Assembly: GCF_030463565.1 (NCBI RefSeq)
Contig: NC_134644.1
Span: 101,490,765-101,554,764 of the forward strand
DNA from: Pelecanus crispus
Lineage: Eukaryota; Chordata; Aves; Pelecaniformes; Pelecanidae
Length of the DNA stretch: 64,000 nucleotides
Direction of reading: 5' to 3'
Below the pieces are notes generated by a model. That model saw only the letters and a program-made list of their open reading frames with translations. It did no database searches and was not told the origin of the DNA. Of the stretch, positions 37,501 through 50,093 are shown piece by piece (the first letter of the stretch is position 1; every line of letters starts with the position of its first letter). The position numbers and the translations under genes are program-made.

Positions 37501-38779
37501 TGCGAAACACGTCCCATTCTCGGACTTCTCTCCACGTCCCCTCTTCCTCACCCAAGTTTCGTGCTCAAGTTTTGAGCTTGGTTATCTGTCTCATGTTCAG
37601 AAAAGGTATCCCACAGCATCCCTAAAAGCCTCTCACCACGTATCCAGGCCCAGACGCAACCTGCGGGCATCCTCAAACCTGGCAGGGGATCCAGGGCTCA
37701 CAGTGGACCCAGGCTGGCACCGGCCCATGCGACAGGGATGTAACCGGGAGAGGGACATCACCAAATAAACAACAGGAGCTCACATGGCAGCTTTCAGTCC
37801 TCAGCTGCCTTTCTGCAGCCTCCTCTGCCTTCAGGGTGCAGAGAATGGGGTGCGCACCTTATAGCACCCACTAGCAAAAGGACAAAATGAAAAAAAAAAA
37901 AATCCCTTCTGGGCTTTAGTTGCTTTTGGCTCTTCCTTCTCCTGAGAAGGTCCCTGGAGACACCCAACTCCCCTGAGCCAACCCTCTCTCCCCAGGCCTG
38001 TTCACAGCACTGTACTCCTGAATTAAAGGAATTTAATTTCCTGGCTGAGCTGTCCCTCCGCGTGGTGCCTGACTAACCCCCTCCCCAGCGTTTCTGCCCC
38101 AGCACCCCCGTAGCCTCCACCCTCGCGCTGCAGACGATCGAGGTGCGTGCACGTCCTGAGTCAGCGCAGGCTGAACAGGCGAGGCTCAGCCTCGAGGATT
38201 TATCCAAATCTGACCACACCGGGGACAGAGAGGAAAATAACTCCCTGTATCTTTCTTGGAGCAGGCTGCAGCTTCTCGCCTTTGTTATGTATTACTCCTG
38301 TCATCAGCAAAAAAGTATGCAGCAAAACAGCTGAGCATAACTTATCGAATGTGCCTGGTAAGAATATCTCGTGATTTAAAGCGTTGGCACAGCACACAGC
38401 ACAGGCGAGCGCTTTCGCTGTGACTGTTTGAATTACCCCCATCTATTTTGGAGGGAGGCTGGGGAGACCAGTCCCACCCTGAAGCTGGGCATGTGTAAGT
38501 GCTTTGCTGAACCCAGGCCAAAGTTTCCCTAGAAGAAAAAGGCAGAGCTTGTATAAGCATGAAAAAAAAAATTTTGTCCATTCACTTTTCTGTAAGGCAT
38601 GGAAATGAGGACAAAATCAATGGTACATTAGCTACAGATGAACATTTGGATTCAGATTTCATAAGCTTGCACATCTGGCTGATAACAAGGCGTGATTTAT
38701 TGCAAACTCTAACAAGATGTATGGGCCTCTATTAAGTGATTAGGGAGAGGAGTCTCTCTACCCCCCGCCCCAGTCGCTG

Positions 38780-39090
38780 CGTTTCATGTTTTAATTTCAT
38801 AATGGACAGTGAATTTTCTGCTAACACTAGATCCGTTTTCTCTCATGGGATTTTGCGCCGCCACCACATTTACGGGTAAACGAAGATATGAGAAGGAAGC
38901 GGCCTTTAGCAGAAGATTGATGGCGCAGCCCTGGGTGCAGTCTGCCGGGATGGGCTCGGCAATGCCGCGGAGAGCAACCGTCTGCCTTGACGGTGAAGAT
39001 TTGCTGTTTACCCCAAAGGACAGCAAAGCGTTTATATGCATAAAGACACTCCGCTTCTTCTGTATTAATGAAATAGCTTGCAGTAAGTTT
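38780..39090. promoter_or_regulatory. Candidate regulatory element with CpGs in AT-rich surroundings
   Basis: Follows AT-rich sequence and contains preserved CpGs (CGCCGCC, ACGGGTAAACG, GCCGCGG) mixed with AT-rich cores. The minus-strand 237-codon frame covers it but has no recognisable domain. The preserved CpGs and absence of repeats fit an enhancer or short non-coding exon. This is weak compositional evidence. Confidence 0.25.
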
Positions 39091-40913
39091 GTTTAAAGCC
39101 GAGCTGAGCCCCAGGCAACAGTGGGGTGACGGTGACATTTGGCACCTTGGGGTGGGGGCGGCAGTGCCGCCCTGGGATGCTCTGGGGAGCTGCAGGTGCT
39201 GGGACCTTTCCACCACCAAGCCCTGTCCTCCCGTCCCGTCCCGTCCCTGCTGGGCTGCTGCAGTTCTCAGCCAGCCTGTGGGACGCACATAAGGCTTCAC
39301 ACCCCAAAACTGCAGGATGCTACTGCTTGCATGGCCCCATGGGGGGCAGGTATTGGTAGCCAACCCCACTGCTTTCCTTCCCAACAACTCTGTGCCCCTA
39401 AATAGCGTGATTTTTAAGTCTGACGTTGCACAAGTTGCCTGAAAGGCAGTCTCCATCCTCCTGGGGGGGGACACTGGTGGGTTGAGATTTGCATCCCTTC
39501 TCAGGCGCCTGAGAGGACAAAAAAGCAAAGGTAACTCCAAGCAAACCCCACGTATGTTCTTGTTTACTCCTAGAGAAAATTCAGCCGTTGGTGTTAGGTG
39601 TGCGAGTGAGAAATTAAGCAGCCATGTGTTTCACAGGGTAGCTAGAGCTGAACATGCTCAGTTACTGCTCGAGCCCACACAGTTACAGGCTGTGGAAGAG
39701 ATACATGCATAATTCATATACTTTTAATTAGTAGTATCTTTCAATATATTGCATTTATTGTAATTACATTTATCTCTTCACACTCTTTGTCCTATGGAAG
39801 CATCACCTTTTTTTTTCTTTCAGTTACAATATGAGTATAAACAACACTAATTGGACTTTAGGACTAGACCTGCCAAAGGAGACACAGAGCTATGCCAAGC
39901 TCTCCCCACCAGATACAGCAGCACCTGAGCGGGATGCCCGAGAGCCGCTCAGGGAGACAGGAGCTGCCCTGAGCTGGCCCACAGCTTCAGGGGCCAAGTC
40001 CTGCATGTCCTAAAGCTCCTCTCTGGGGCTTGGGCACAGTGTCCTTGGAAGGGTTTTCAAGCAAGCAAAGCTGTCCTGCAAGAACTTTCTTCAAGCAGAG
40101 ACTGCCACGCAGCCAGGGCAAACGGGGTGAACAGGCTGGTGGGGACAGTGGCTTGGGTTTGGCAGAGGTGGCCCTTGGAGATCAACTGAGCCATTTTAGT
40201 GTTGCAGAAAGATTTCTTTCAAGAGAAGGGTGCCCCTAGAAAGTGGAGCTTGGAGCTTTTGCCACTCAATTAATAGGTAATGCACACAGCTAGGAGGCTG
40301 CTGAGACCTACCAAGGCATGATCTTCCCTGCCAAATTCGTGCTGAGCTCCCCAGGGTCTTATGATGGGACCCACCAGACGCAGTGAAGGCAGCAGCTCAT
40401 CTGCACCTCCCAGCGTAGGAGTCTGCTGAGCTGGGCAGGTGATGAAGCAGCAGCCGGGGGGACAGCCCTTGTGCGGGGAGATGTTTCAAGCCACCATGGA
40501 TGGCACACAGGACCGGCAGCGCAGGGGTGCAAGTCACTGTGCTAATGCAGCTTTTACTGTGTTGCTGGGCGAGGATGGGAGATGGAAATCCCACAAGTGG
40601 AGAAAGAGTGCAAATTGCTTGGAAACATCCTTCTGACTATCAGAGGAAGGTTTTTTCCCCTCCAGGAAGGTGTTTAACAATTCTGGTTTGTTAGATGCTG
40701 CTCTACCAGGGCTGGTTTTTGTTCTGTGCTGTTTTTATTAGTGCACAGACACATACAAAATTAAAAAAAAACACAAACCCCAATTAAAACAGAATCACTA
40801 AGACTTAATGGTATGTTTCTCCTGTGAGACCAGGTGGGCAAACCCAGAAGTTTGTTATTGATTTCACTGCCAGAGCAGTAGTTTGGGTTTGGCAGGTGAG
40901 AAGCTGTGCACCT

Positions 40914-40999
40914 AAAAAAAAAAAAAAAAGAAAGAAGAAAAAGAAAAAAAAGAAAATAAAAAAGAAGGGAAAAAAAGGAGATAGAAGAAAAGCAGAAAA
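40914..40999 (+). repeat. A-rich purine tract
   Basis: About 85 bases of nearly pure A and G, starting with A16, then (A)nG units. Confidence 0.93.
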
Positions 41000-41513
41000 G
41001 CACACAGCTTGGGCTTCCCTCATGATTTATCACCACATAATATGTAGCAAGATTAATTCCAGCTGTGTTGCTTTGGGAAGAAAGCACTTACACTAGAGCA
41101 CCTGAAGGGGATTAATAGGCTGGCAGTTTGGCTTTATGAAGCGATGAGACCTCTCCCTCTTCCTGGCTTTTTGAAGAGATGAGCCTTCTCCTTCTTCCAC
41201 TCTCTCCCCCCCATCTCTTTCCAGTGGTTCAAATTTTGGTATAGCAATATGGAGCAGCATAGCTGAAGACCTCATCTATCCATAGAGGGACAAAGGGATG
41301 GCCATGGCTACTGTGCATGGGGAGGGGGAGGTGGCTGAAACATGCTACCTGAAGCAAGAAGAAAGTGGAAAGAAGGAAGGCAGGGTATCTTTGGTCACGT
41401 GTCTCCAGGGTGCCTTCATTCACTAATGGCTTGTTGTTAAAATGGAGCCTAACCCTCCAAAATGTGAGACCAAAATCACTCATCTTAAGGGTAGAGCAAA
41501 CGCTAATTCCCTG

Positions 41514-41537
41514 CCCCCCCTCCCCCCCCCCCTCCCC
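41514..41537 (+). repeat. C-rich run
   Basis: Seven C, T, eleven or so C, T, then CCCC. Confidence 0.9.
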
Positions 41538-44399
41538 TTTAAAAATACCCCTCCATACCCTTCCTGCCTCTGGTGCCCTGGAATAGGTAGGAGCATCACC
41601 AAGGCCGGGCGCTGCATCCACAGGTATTTAGGCTGGACCTGAGGAGAGCCCCGGCAGCCATGGCTGATGGCAGATCCCCCACCCCAGGCAGCTGGTCCCT
41701 AAACAGAGGTCATCTCATGGGGGTTTTCTTGCTGACAAGAAAACCTGTTGTGCTGTAATGCCTGTCAGACGCTGCTCCCAGGGAAGGCTGGAGGCCTGAT
41801 AGGGATGAGCAGGCAGCGAGCCGAGCCATCCGGGGAGAGGGAGGCAATCACAACGTGGGCAGAGCTGGCCAGAGGTGGGACAGACAGAGGGAAGATGAAG
41901 AGACAAGTGAGACAGGGGAAGGGTAGAAAACAAGTGTGGATGGAGGAGCACCTACTGAGGGTCAGGGAAAGCAAGGGCTGGCAAGGGGCTTCAGAAATGC
42001 AAAAGATTTTCATCTGGAAAGCGAAGAAAGCCAGAGGTGTTAGTGTGGGGGGGGGAGGGATGCTCACAGGGGTGAAGGCAGCAGGTGTCCGCGACCCAGT
42101 CAGCAGGTGGGTGCCGAGCAGGGGAGGGAGGAGTGTGAGCAGGATGGCATGGAGAGATATGAAGGAGCTAAGGAGCAGGTGGTTTGAGAAGATACCTTCT
42201 GCTCCCAGTGGCCTGCGCTAACCAGGGCAAGTTGTCAAGCTGGCCAAAACCCACACTGAGCCTTGGCTTGTCGGGCTGGAAATAGAAAATGGAAGCGCTC
42301 TTGGGCTGCAAAGCTAAGTCAGCTCCAGCACTTCCCCTCCCTGTCTTCATATGCTAGCAGTCTTGGCAGAGGTGCTTCCTGGGGGCTGTTGTCCCTGTGT
42401 TGCCTCAAAAGAGCCCTGAGCCAGTGCGATGAGGCTGCTGCGGGTCCTGTTCAGCACTGCCAAAGGCACCGACCGCAGCCCTGCTGCAGAGCTCGCGCTG
42501 TTCCTTGAGCAAAGACCGGCCCCATGGGGTTTAGCCAGCTGTGGAGGGCATAGGTACGAAACTCCTTTGCAGGAGGGAGGACTGAGCAGTCTCACAGTAA
42601 TGCTCCTGCCATCAAATGCCTAATTTCACATACCCAGGTAGGGGGCAGCTCACGCTAACCTCCCTCCCCAGAGCCTCACAGCATCTCCTCACACCTGCAT
42701 GACTCAGGAGCAACACAGCCTCCAAAATGTCCAGAGCCCCAGCTCTTAAATACACAAGCACCTCAGCTGTCACCCCCACCAGCCTCAAACCCTCCCTGGG
42801 TGACCCTGGAGCTGCAAACATCTCCCCACCTCCCAGCAGGGCAGCCCAGGTCCCACCTCAGAGGACGCAGCAGTTGTGTTGGCTACAGCAAGAAGTGTAC
42901 TGCAGGAGGGAAGGAAGTACTGGTGGATGTCGGCAGTCCACCCCCTCCCCAAAAAAAACAACCCTTGTCCCCTCCCGCCAAGCCACGCCGTGCCCTTGCC
43001 AAGCCTGGCACTGCTGGAGGGGGCCAGCAGCCAGAGCAGAGCAGGAAGCAGTTAGCACACACATCATGATTTTTTTTTTTTTTTGTGGTTTTCAAAAGCA
43101 GCAAGGCAAATAATTTAAAAAAAAAAAAAAAAGATACTTGAGTTCTTCACATCACTGGGGCCCTGTGATGCTAAGCATCACTGACTAAATATCTTTAAAG
43201 AAAAGAATTTGTGCTGTGTTTTCCTTGGATTTCCAAAAGAGTTTGCTAATGAAAGGCAGAGGAAGAACGATGCAGAAAGGTAAGTGTCTCTCCGCTTGAA
43301 GAGCTGAATAATCAGTGCATGAAACGGTAAAGATCCATGTGGCTTTTACGCCTCACTGCTGTGCCAGCTACTCTGATGGCAGAGCTGTGCGGTCACTGGC
43401 ATTGTATACCACACACACTGTAGAACAATTCATTAAAACCCCATATAATTAGTATCCCTTGCATATTACCTATGTAACGATGCAATTTTATGTATGTAGT
43501 TTTAAAATAAAGTGAAAAGACAAACATTGTTTTAGGCAGTGCTTTGCCATCAGGCCACCCTGCAGGTGATGGTGTGGGTTGTTTGCTGCTCTCTTTCCCC
43601 CTGTTGTTTTCCTCCCTTCTCCCCTGGCCATCGCAGACCCTAAAGCCTGGCGAGAAGACACCTCACGTACCATATGTGCTACTGGCAGCACGTAAGAGGC
43701 AGCTGCAATGGTCAGGCTTGTCAAACACATCTGACGCCACAGCTAAGCGGATCCCATGCCCAGTTTCTCACAAAAAGGGCAAGCTCCCTCGCCTCATCTG
43801 GCACCAGGAGCTGGGGATGCTCCCGTGAACCTGCCTCAGGGTGGCTGGGGGAGGGCAGTGGTGGATCTTTTCTCTCCCTCGTTCCCTGGAATCTCCTCTG
43901 GCAGGTCTGGTGGCAGCCAGCCCTGGCACCGGGTTTGCTGTAGGGCTGCCCTTTAGGGCAAGTTGCTCTTGGGCATGGGGTGCCAGCCAGCCCCAAAGTC
44001 TTCACTGTGGTTGGTGAGAGCACGGCCATCGCCTTTCACGAGGGCTGGGGTTTGGTCTGCCAGCCTGCACCTGCAGCTGTATGGGCACCTTCCCGCCCCG
44101 TTGCTGCAGCAGGATTTGTGCAACACAGCCAGGCTGGTAACTCTTGCCTCATCTTCCCCCCTGCCCCGAGTTAATAGTGCCTGCACGCAAAGTCTGTTTT
44201 CTGCTCTAGCAAGCATGTCCTCTGAGAAACAGAATTTATCTCAATGACCTTGCACCCAGTCCCATAGATCAGTCATCTCATAATAAACCAAAAAATTTTT
44301 CAGATTTACATCTCTGAAGTCCTCATGCTTCTCAGTTGTGGCTAAGTTACACGAGAGTCTTTGCCGACTAATTTTAGCGCACAGCTTCTCATTCCCCTA

Positions 44400-44540
44400 C
44401 ACTCCAGAACACTATTTCTTTAGCAAAGACATCTATTAAGGTGAATTAATTAACTAGGTTTGCTGGCTAGCTAATCAATTTTCTTGGTATAAATTGAGTA
44501 CTGATGGAATAACGTTGATCTGTTGCTTCCCCTGCTTTCC
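44400..44540. promoter_or_regulatory. Candidate AT-rich conserved element
   Basis: Contains GAATTAATTAACTAG and AGCTAATCAATTTTC, clustered homeodomain-type sites in repeat-free DNA. Compositional evidence only. Confidence 0.2.
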
Positions 44541-47500
44541 CTGCATAGAGATTAAAAATAGATGAATACCCAGTTGGAGAAATTGGGATGGGATCATATT
44601 CCTTCCGAATATAGAGCTTTGGCAACCTCAGAAAATGGGGTGAACGTTACTGGGATTTAATTTCATAAATGCACTGGGAAAGTTAATGTCAAAACCGTCC
44701 TGATTTAGAGATCTTTCAACAGAAGAAAATGGAAATGTTTCATTCTGAAGCAACTTTTCATTTAGACATTTAGAGAGTGGCAAAATCAAGGGCAAAAAAC
44801 GGAGTGAAATGTTTTAATTGTGTTACAACAAACAATATTTACAATGACCAGGCTTTGTTTGTTGGTTTTTTGTTTATTTTTTCAATCTTCCTTCATGGAA
44901 CAGTTTAATAACTTGGGGCCTCTCAGCCCTGTGTGAAAAGGCAGATTTCTCCCCACCCCTTCCACTCTAGCAATGCTTTTCGCCACCTTTTGAGCCCCAA
45001 CTGAAAGACCGGCAACACGCCACATTTCATGTTTCTCTACCTTGATCCTGCCAGTGTTTTTCCAGCTCTGGTATTCAGCAAAGCGTGCCCCAACTAAAGA
45101 CCCAACAGCTGATTGGCACCCTACAATGCTGGTCTGTAACTTTAAGCTGGAGAAAACCCTCTGGGCTTTTTGAAGACATTCTCTGTTTTTTCCTTAGGAT
45201 GTAATTTTTTTATGAGGGTGGATGCACTTCATTAGCAACCAAATGTTTCCTTTAATTGGCATACTGCCCCATGCCTCCTGACTGATTTGACTACAAATTG
45301 CTCAGACTCTGTGATTTATTTTTCATCTCATTTATTGCAGGCATGAATACAGGAACAGGTAAACAGCTGAGCCGTAAAAGTTTCTCTCTAGGCATGTTTT
45401 CAACAAAATGCCATCATAACACTGTCTGATGATGCACGCTGCTACTCAGATAAAACAAAATGGTGTGAGCAATCTTACTTTAAAGCTGCTACCCACCAGT
45501 CAAAGCTGCAGCTGCCAAAGAAGCCTTCTCCTCCACTTACTCTCTCCCTTCCCTCCTTCTCCACGTCATCTGCAGGTTCTTTTACGGCACTTAACTTTAC
45601 AAAACACAGTTGTGAGGCTGATCTTACATGCAATTACAGGTCAGCCTCAGTATATTTATTGCAAACTCCTTGAACATCAGGACATTAAAAAAGAAAAAAG
45701 AAAAAAAGAAAGAAACAGTATCCCATTGCGTAATTACGAGTAGGTTTTTGTAGCCAATGAACCAGAAATGTATTCAGAACAAAAAAAGGAAAAAAGAAAA
45801 CCAAAGGATATTTGTAAACAGTTCAAACAAAACGTGATGCTGCCTCCAATGAAACATTTCACTGCATTGCCAGCTCTGTTTCAAATGGGCACGTAGGCAT
45901 CCTGTTGCAAGAGAGTTGTGAAGCCATGAACTGAAACTTCGGAGGAGTTAATTTTCAAACATTGCACTTTCAGGGTCTAAGTAAGTTTGAAACGTGAAAA
46001 GTCTGCACACACTGTGGGATCTGATAGAGATGTGGGATCTCAAACAACGTTTCTAAGGAAAACCTGGTTATTCCTTTTAAAACAAAGTAGTGAAAACAGC
46101 TGAACCACACAAAAACAAAGCACAATTGGTTGGCTTCCATAAGAGACCGCAATATGAGAAAATATTTAACTCCTTGCATAGCTATTTAAATGGCCAATAA
46201 GTTTTGCTGGAATCACCCAAACATGACAACATCGCATTCTGCCGCTTAGAGACTTCACGCTGGAAAGCTGGGATCTGCTGAGTGGGTCAGAGCATCACTT
46301 GGGGCACTGTTAAAAGCCAGGGCCACCCCGGTAGGCTTTGCCAGCATGGCTACAGCAGAAGGTTTCATCAACCAGCTACTCCCAGACTGGGCACAACTAC
46401 ACCAATGCCTCTGGGCTTATGCCACCGTAAGTTACCCCAGCTCTCTGTTCTCCCCATAAGGGATAAAAGCTCTTCTGACAACAGGGTGTTTCTGGTAGTA
46501 TATTTACACCTAACGCGCAAGGCTTTTGCTGGCAGAGCTATGTCGGTCACAAATCAAACCTCAAAGCACCCCTGGATGATGTAGCCGTGTGGGCAAGGGT
46601 TTGCAATGTAGACCTAACCAGAGGGATGGAAAGCAGAATTCATCTCACTTAACTTCAAGCAATATAACGGTAGACGTTTAAGTCAGAGGCACCTCCAGAA
46701 GGCAGTTCCTTTGATCTCTCATCAGGTGAGAGTTGGGCGTATTAACGTTAGGTGAGATGAACCCTTTCCTAGGAGAGCTGAAGGGACAAACTCCGTTCAG
46801 CCACCCTTTCCTGTCACCAACTCTGGAGACCATGCTTCAGAAGGCTGCTGTTCAAATGCGTTATCTTTACACGTGTCAATGTACATGATAATGATAGCCT
46901 GTGCTGGGCTTCATGCTGCCACAACTACATATGCAAGCTCATTAAAGCTAGCTCAGATACTTCTGCACTATTATATAGACATACCCTCGGGCAGAGTATC
47001 CTTTAACACCTGTAAAGTTAAAGTCTAGGGGCAAATCTAGACCATCTGCCCCTCAGCATATGTTCATGTTGACATTATCTTGTTTACAGTAGTTTTGGGT
47101 AACAGGTGTCCTAACACTGTAATTCCCAACCAGAGGTGAGGCAGGAGCGTTTATTCAGAGGATGTGAAAACTGAGACGCTTAAGCGTGGCTGAAGAAGGT
47201 ACATAGTAAGAAAGAACAAGGTGGTGACATTCCGCAAGTAAAAGTTTAGTTCGATACCAGTAAAACAGTTTTAATAAAGCTCCATTAGACTGCAGCATAG
47301 GGAATGGTGGCAGCCAGTGGATAAGACACTAAAACAAGACAAGGCAACGTACTTGGGGTTGTTCTGTGGAAAAAGTCCCACAGGAACTAAGCAGCCACAC
47401 GAGCCTTTCCCTCTTCTCCTGGTGGGAACCAAGGAGGGAGGCGTCTCTGCTCCTTCTCAACTACGCCAAAACACACCTCAGCTGTAAAGACGTGGCCACT

Positions 47501-49897
47501 GTAAAGTAAACTTGGTTCACGTTTCTTGTTTTCCAGTTCTGACTATTTCAGCTGAAGAATTTTTATACAACGGGAGGAAAATGTTGCATTTAAAATAATA
47601 AACTAAGAGCTAATTTACGAGCTGGAACATCTGATGGGCTGGTCTGAGTCAGGCATTCAGTTTTGCTAAAGCCTTTTGCTTATGTGACCAGACTGCCCTA
47701 ATATGGGAAACTGGATCTGTTTGCCCCTGAACCTGAAGCCGTGTTGCAGGGTTCCCAAAGTCTGCTCCATGGCAATCAGTATGACTGAAGTGTATGTTCA
47801 GATCTGGCTTTTTCTGGTATTCTTTGGCAACGACTTTGTGAAACTGCCACCAGTTCACACACAACTGGGCATTGCCTAACAGCAGGCAGAAGACCAGATT
47901 CAGCTAGAGTCAGTGCTGTGCTGTTCTCAACCTCACTTTTCTTTCCTCTCCTCTCCCAAAACAGCACCTCTAATCACAATTTTCTTTTATTTGTTCTTCA
48001 CAATGCTCACTTTTACTTGGGTGCAGACAAAACGTGCTGCCACTTCTCCCGCCCCCAGTACCTTCCGGGAAGTGGTGAGGAAAGAGTAACAGGACAGGGA
48101 AGATGCAGCCTTTTGTGTCCATTGCATTTTCCCCTTCTTTCTGATTTCTTCACAGGGATTTAATGTTCCTAATCCATTTTTAATAACCTTGGATTGATGG
48201 AGCGGTACATTAAAACACAAGGAACAGAAGTGTCTTGGCAGTGTAACTAGAAGGTGGACAGTGTACAAGTCATATCTGATTACCCAGCAAAGTCACCTGA
48301 GCGCTCTGAAATCTGCAATCCAGGTGTGTTTCCATGGCTCCTTGTGCCCATTGCTCATGTTGAGCTACTTCATTACATTTTGTATCGTGAGTTTCTAACT
48401 AACATTTGTGCTATTTATTTTGCCCTGTTTTATGGCAGCCAGAAAGGTTTGGGTTTGGTGGATTTAACTGGGGAGCCTAATGCTAATTTCTTGTCCCAGT
48501 AAATATAAAATAGACAAGTCATTTTATACCTCCACATTGCAATCCACAGTCCTACAATGCTCTCAAGACTTCTCATTTCAGAAAAAGAGCACAAGCTGAT
48601 TCTGAAGGAAACCCAGTCTCACAGCAATCGCTTCCCAGCCTCCACACAAACAAACTGCTTAAGCTGCGATAAAGCCATCATAATCAGTATCAAATTAAGG
48701 GCAATCTTTTATCTTAAGACAAACAAGAGAACATAGCGTACAGAGTAACAGAAAAATATACATCTTCACCCATACAAAATGCACAAAAGCTTTCCTCTTG
48801 GAAGAGTACCTTGTAGCTGACAGTCAGTTGTTTGTAGCTTTCTAGATGACCCTGCACTACTGAACAGGGGGAAATGGAGAACTTCTTTCTTTTTTTTTCC
48901 CTACGAAATAGTTGGTAGCGTTACCTGTATACCGTGAACACCCTCCCTGGGGCTGCGGTTCTGCCAGCGCTGGACCACCCACCCCACCTGATGCCTGAGA
49001 TAGCTCCACTGAACGTAGAGGCTGCTTGCGTGCCGGAGGTGAACGGGACGTATAGCCAGGCGTACCCTCCGCAGGTTTGCCAGTACACACGTGCTGATTA
49101 GTAGAGTGAAAAAATGGGTATAGACACAGCTATGCCACAAACTATCATTGTTATTGTTCTTTAAAGTGATCGATCAATTCATGTCAGTCAGGAAGGTGGT
49201 TTATCTACCCAGGAAGGAGAAGATCCTCCCTGCGTGAGCTACGTCCACACCGCCGAGGCTCTGCAGCCTTCAATGCTGGGGCAGACGCTGCCCGAGTGTG
49301 GGCGAGCCCTAATGCCTAGGCAACCTGGAGAAGGTAAAACTTTTCACTTAGTTAAAAAAAGTCAGTATCAAGCTAGAAAGTCAGTAGCAAATTACTTTAA
49401 CAACTGATTTTTTTTCATTAATGGAAATACGGTAAGATTTAGTTGAAGGTTTAGGTCGAGATGACAAACTATAGGGAGTGTTGGGTGTGTATACCTGTAT
49501 CGTGGGGTGTCTTTCCCCCTTGCAGCTATTTATATCTCTGAGTAAAGGTTAAGGTTAGGAATTTAATAAGACAGCCATTTATTTTTCTGTGGAGACTAAC
49601 AGTCCTGGGGTTAGGATGTAATAATCATTCTTCTGCTTTAAAAATGGTTCTTTAACAAACAGCAGTAGCTCATTGCAATTTTCAGTTGTACAAAATGACA
49701 TATTTTCTATGTTACTATCAAAATATTCTGCATAACATTAATTTCTGTGCACTTATTAACATATGTACAGAACAGTGTTTCCCAATAGAAATCAGTATGC
49801 TCCTTGCTGATCCTTTTTGCCCTAAATTTACCAAAACCAAACCTGAAATTAATTGTGTTAATAGTATAAAATCTCAGGAGAGATAAAGGATTGAAGG

Positions 49898-49903
49898 TTT
49901 ATT
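49898..49903 (-). terminator. EPB41L4B: Polyadenylation signal AATAAA (putative EPB41L4B 3' end)
   Basis: Canonical hexamer on the minus strand just past the putative stop codon; the context is GGGAAATAAACC. Another hexamer is at 49578-49583. Confidence 0.42.
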
Positions 49904-49945
49904 TCCCAGCAGCAAATGAATAAAGGAACTCCTTCAAGTTAAAGT

Positions 49946-50093
49946 CTAGCCGAGACATAATTTTAACCAACCGTGGTGAATCCAGGCGAGCCAGGAATAT
50001 CGCACATTTTCCCGATGCATTATGTTGAGTACACAGAAGCAGAGGAATGTAAACAGACAGAAGGCACATGAAAGGCCCCAATCCATTCTCCAT
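49946..50093 (-). CDS. EPB41L4B: EPB41L4B putative last exon with hydrophobic C-terminus
   Basis: The acceptor is CTTCCGTCAG. The first base completes an Arg codon with the two bases left from the previous exon, and the frame gives WRMDWGLSCAFCLFTFLCFC then VLNIM and a short polar tail, ending TAG at 49948-49946. The hydrophobic stretch of about 20 residues would be a tail anchor. A minus-strand AATAAA 43 bases past the stop supports a terminal exon. I did not confirm this ending from a known protein, and another frame is also open here. Confidence 0.43.

Larger units (their letters stand above)
32601..40913. other. Intergenic DNA
   Basis: Unique sequence of mixed composition with a possible old CR1 remnant (33695-33772), an A24 run (34500-34523) and a candidate regulatory element (38780-39090). 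The longest non-repeat open frame in the window (38827-39540, minus, 237 codons) is here and is not recognised. No gene is supported. Confidence 0.55.
41000..49897. other. Intergenic DNA up to the EPB41L4B 3' end
   Basis: Mixed composition. A C-rich run lies at 41514-41537, T/A runs at 43069-43084 and 43118-43132, and AT-rich candidate elements at 39690-39790 and 44400-44540. Overlapping frames on both strands at 41229-44247 reflect GC-rich composition. Nothing is recognisable as a gene. Confidence 0.55.
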
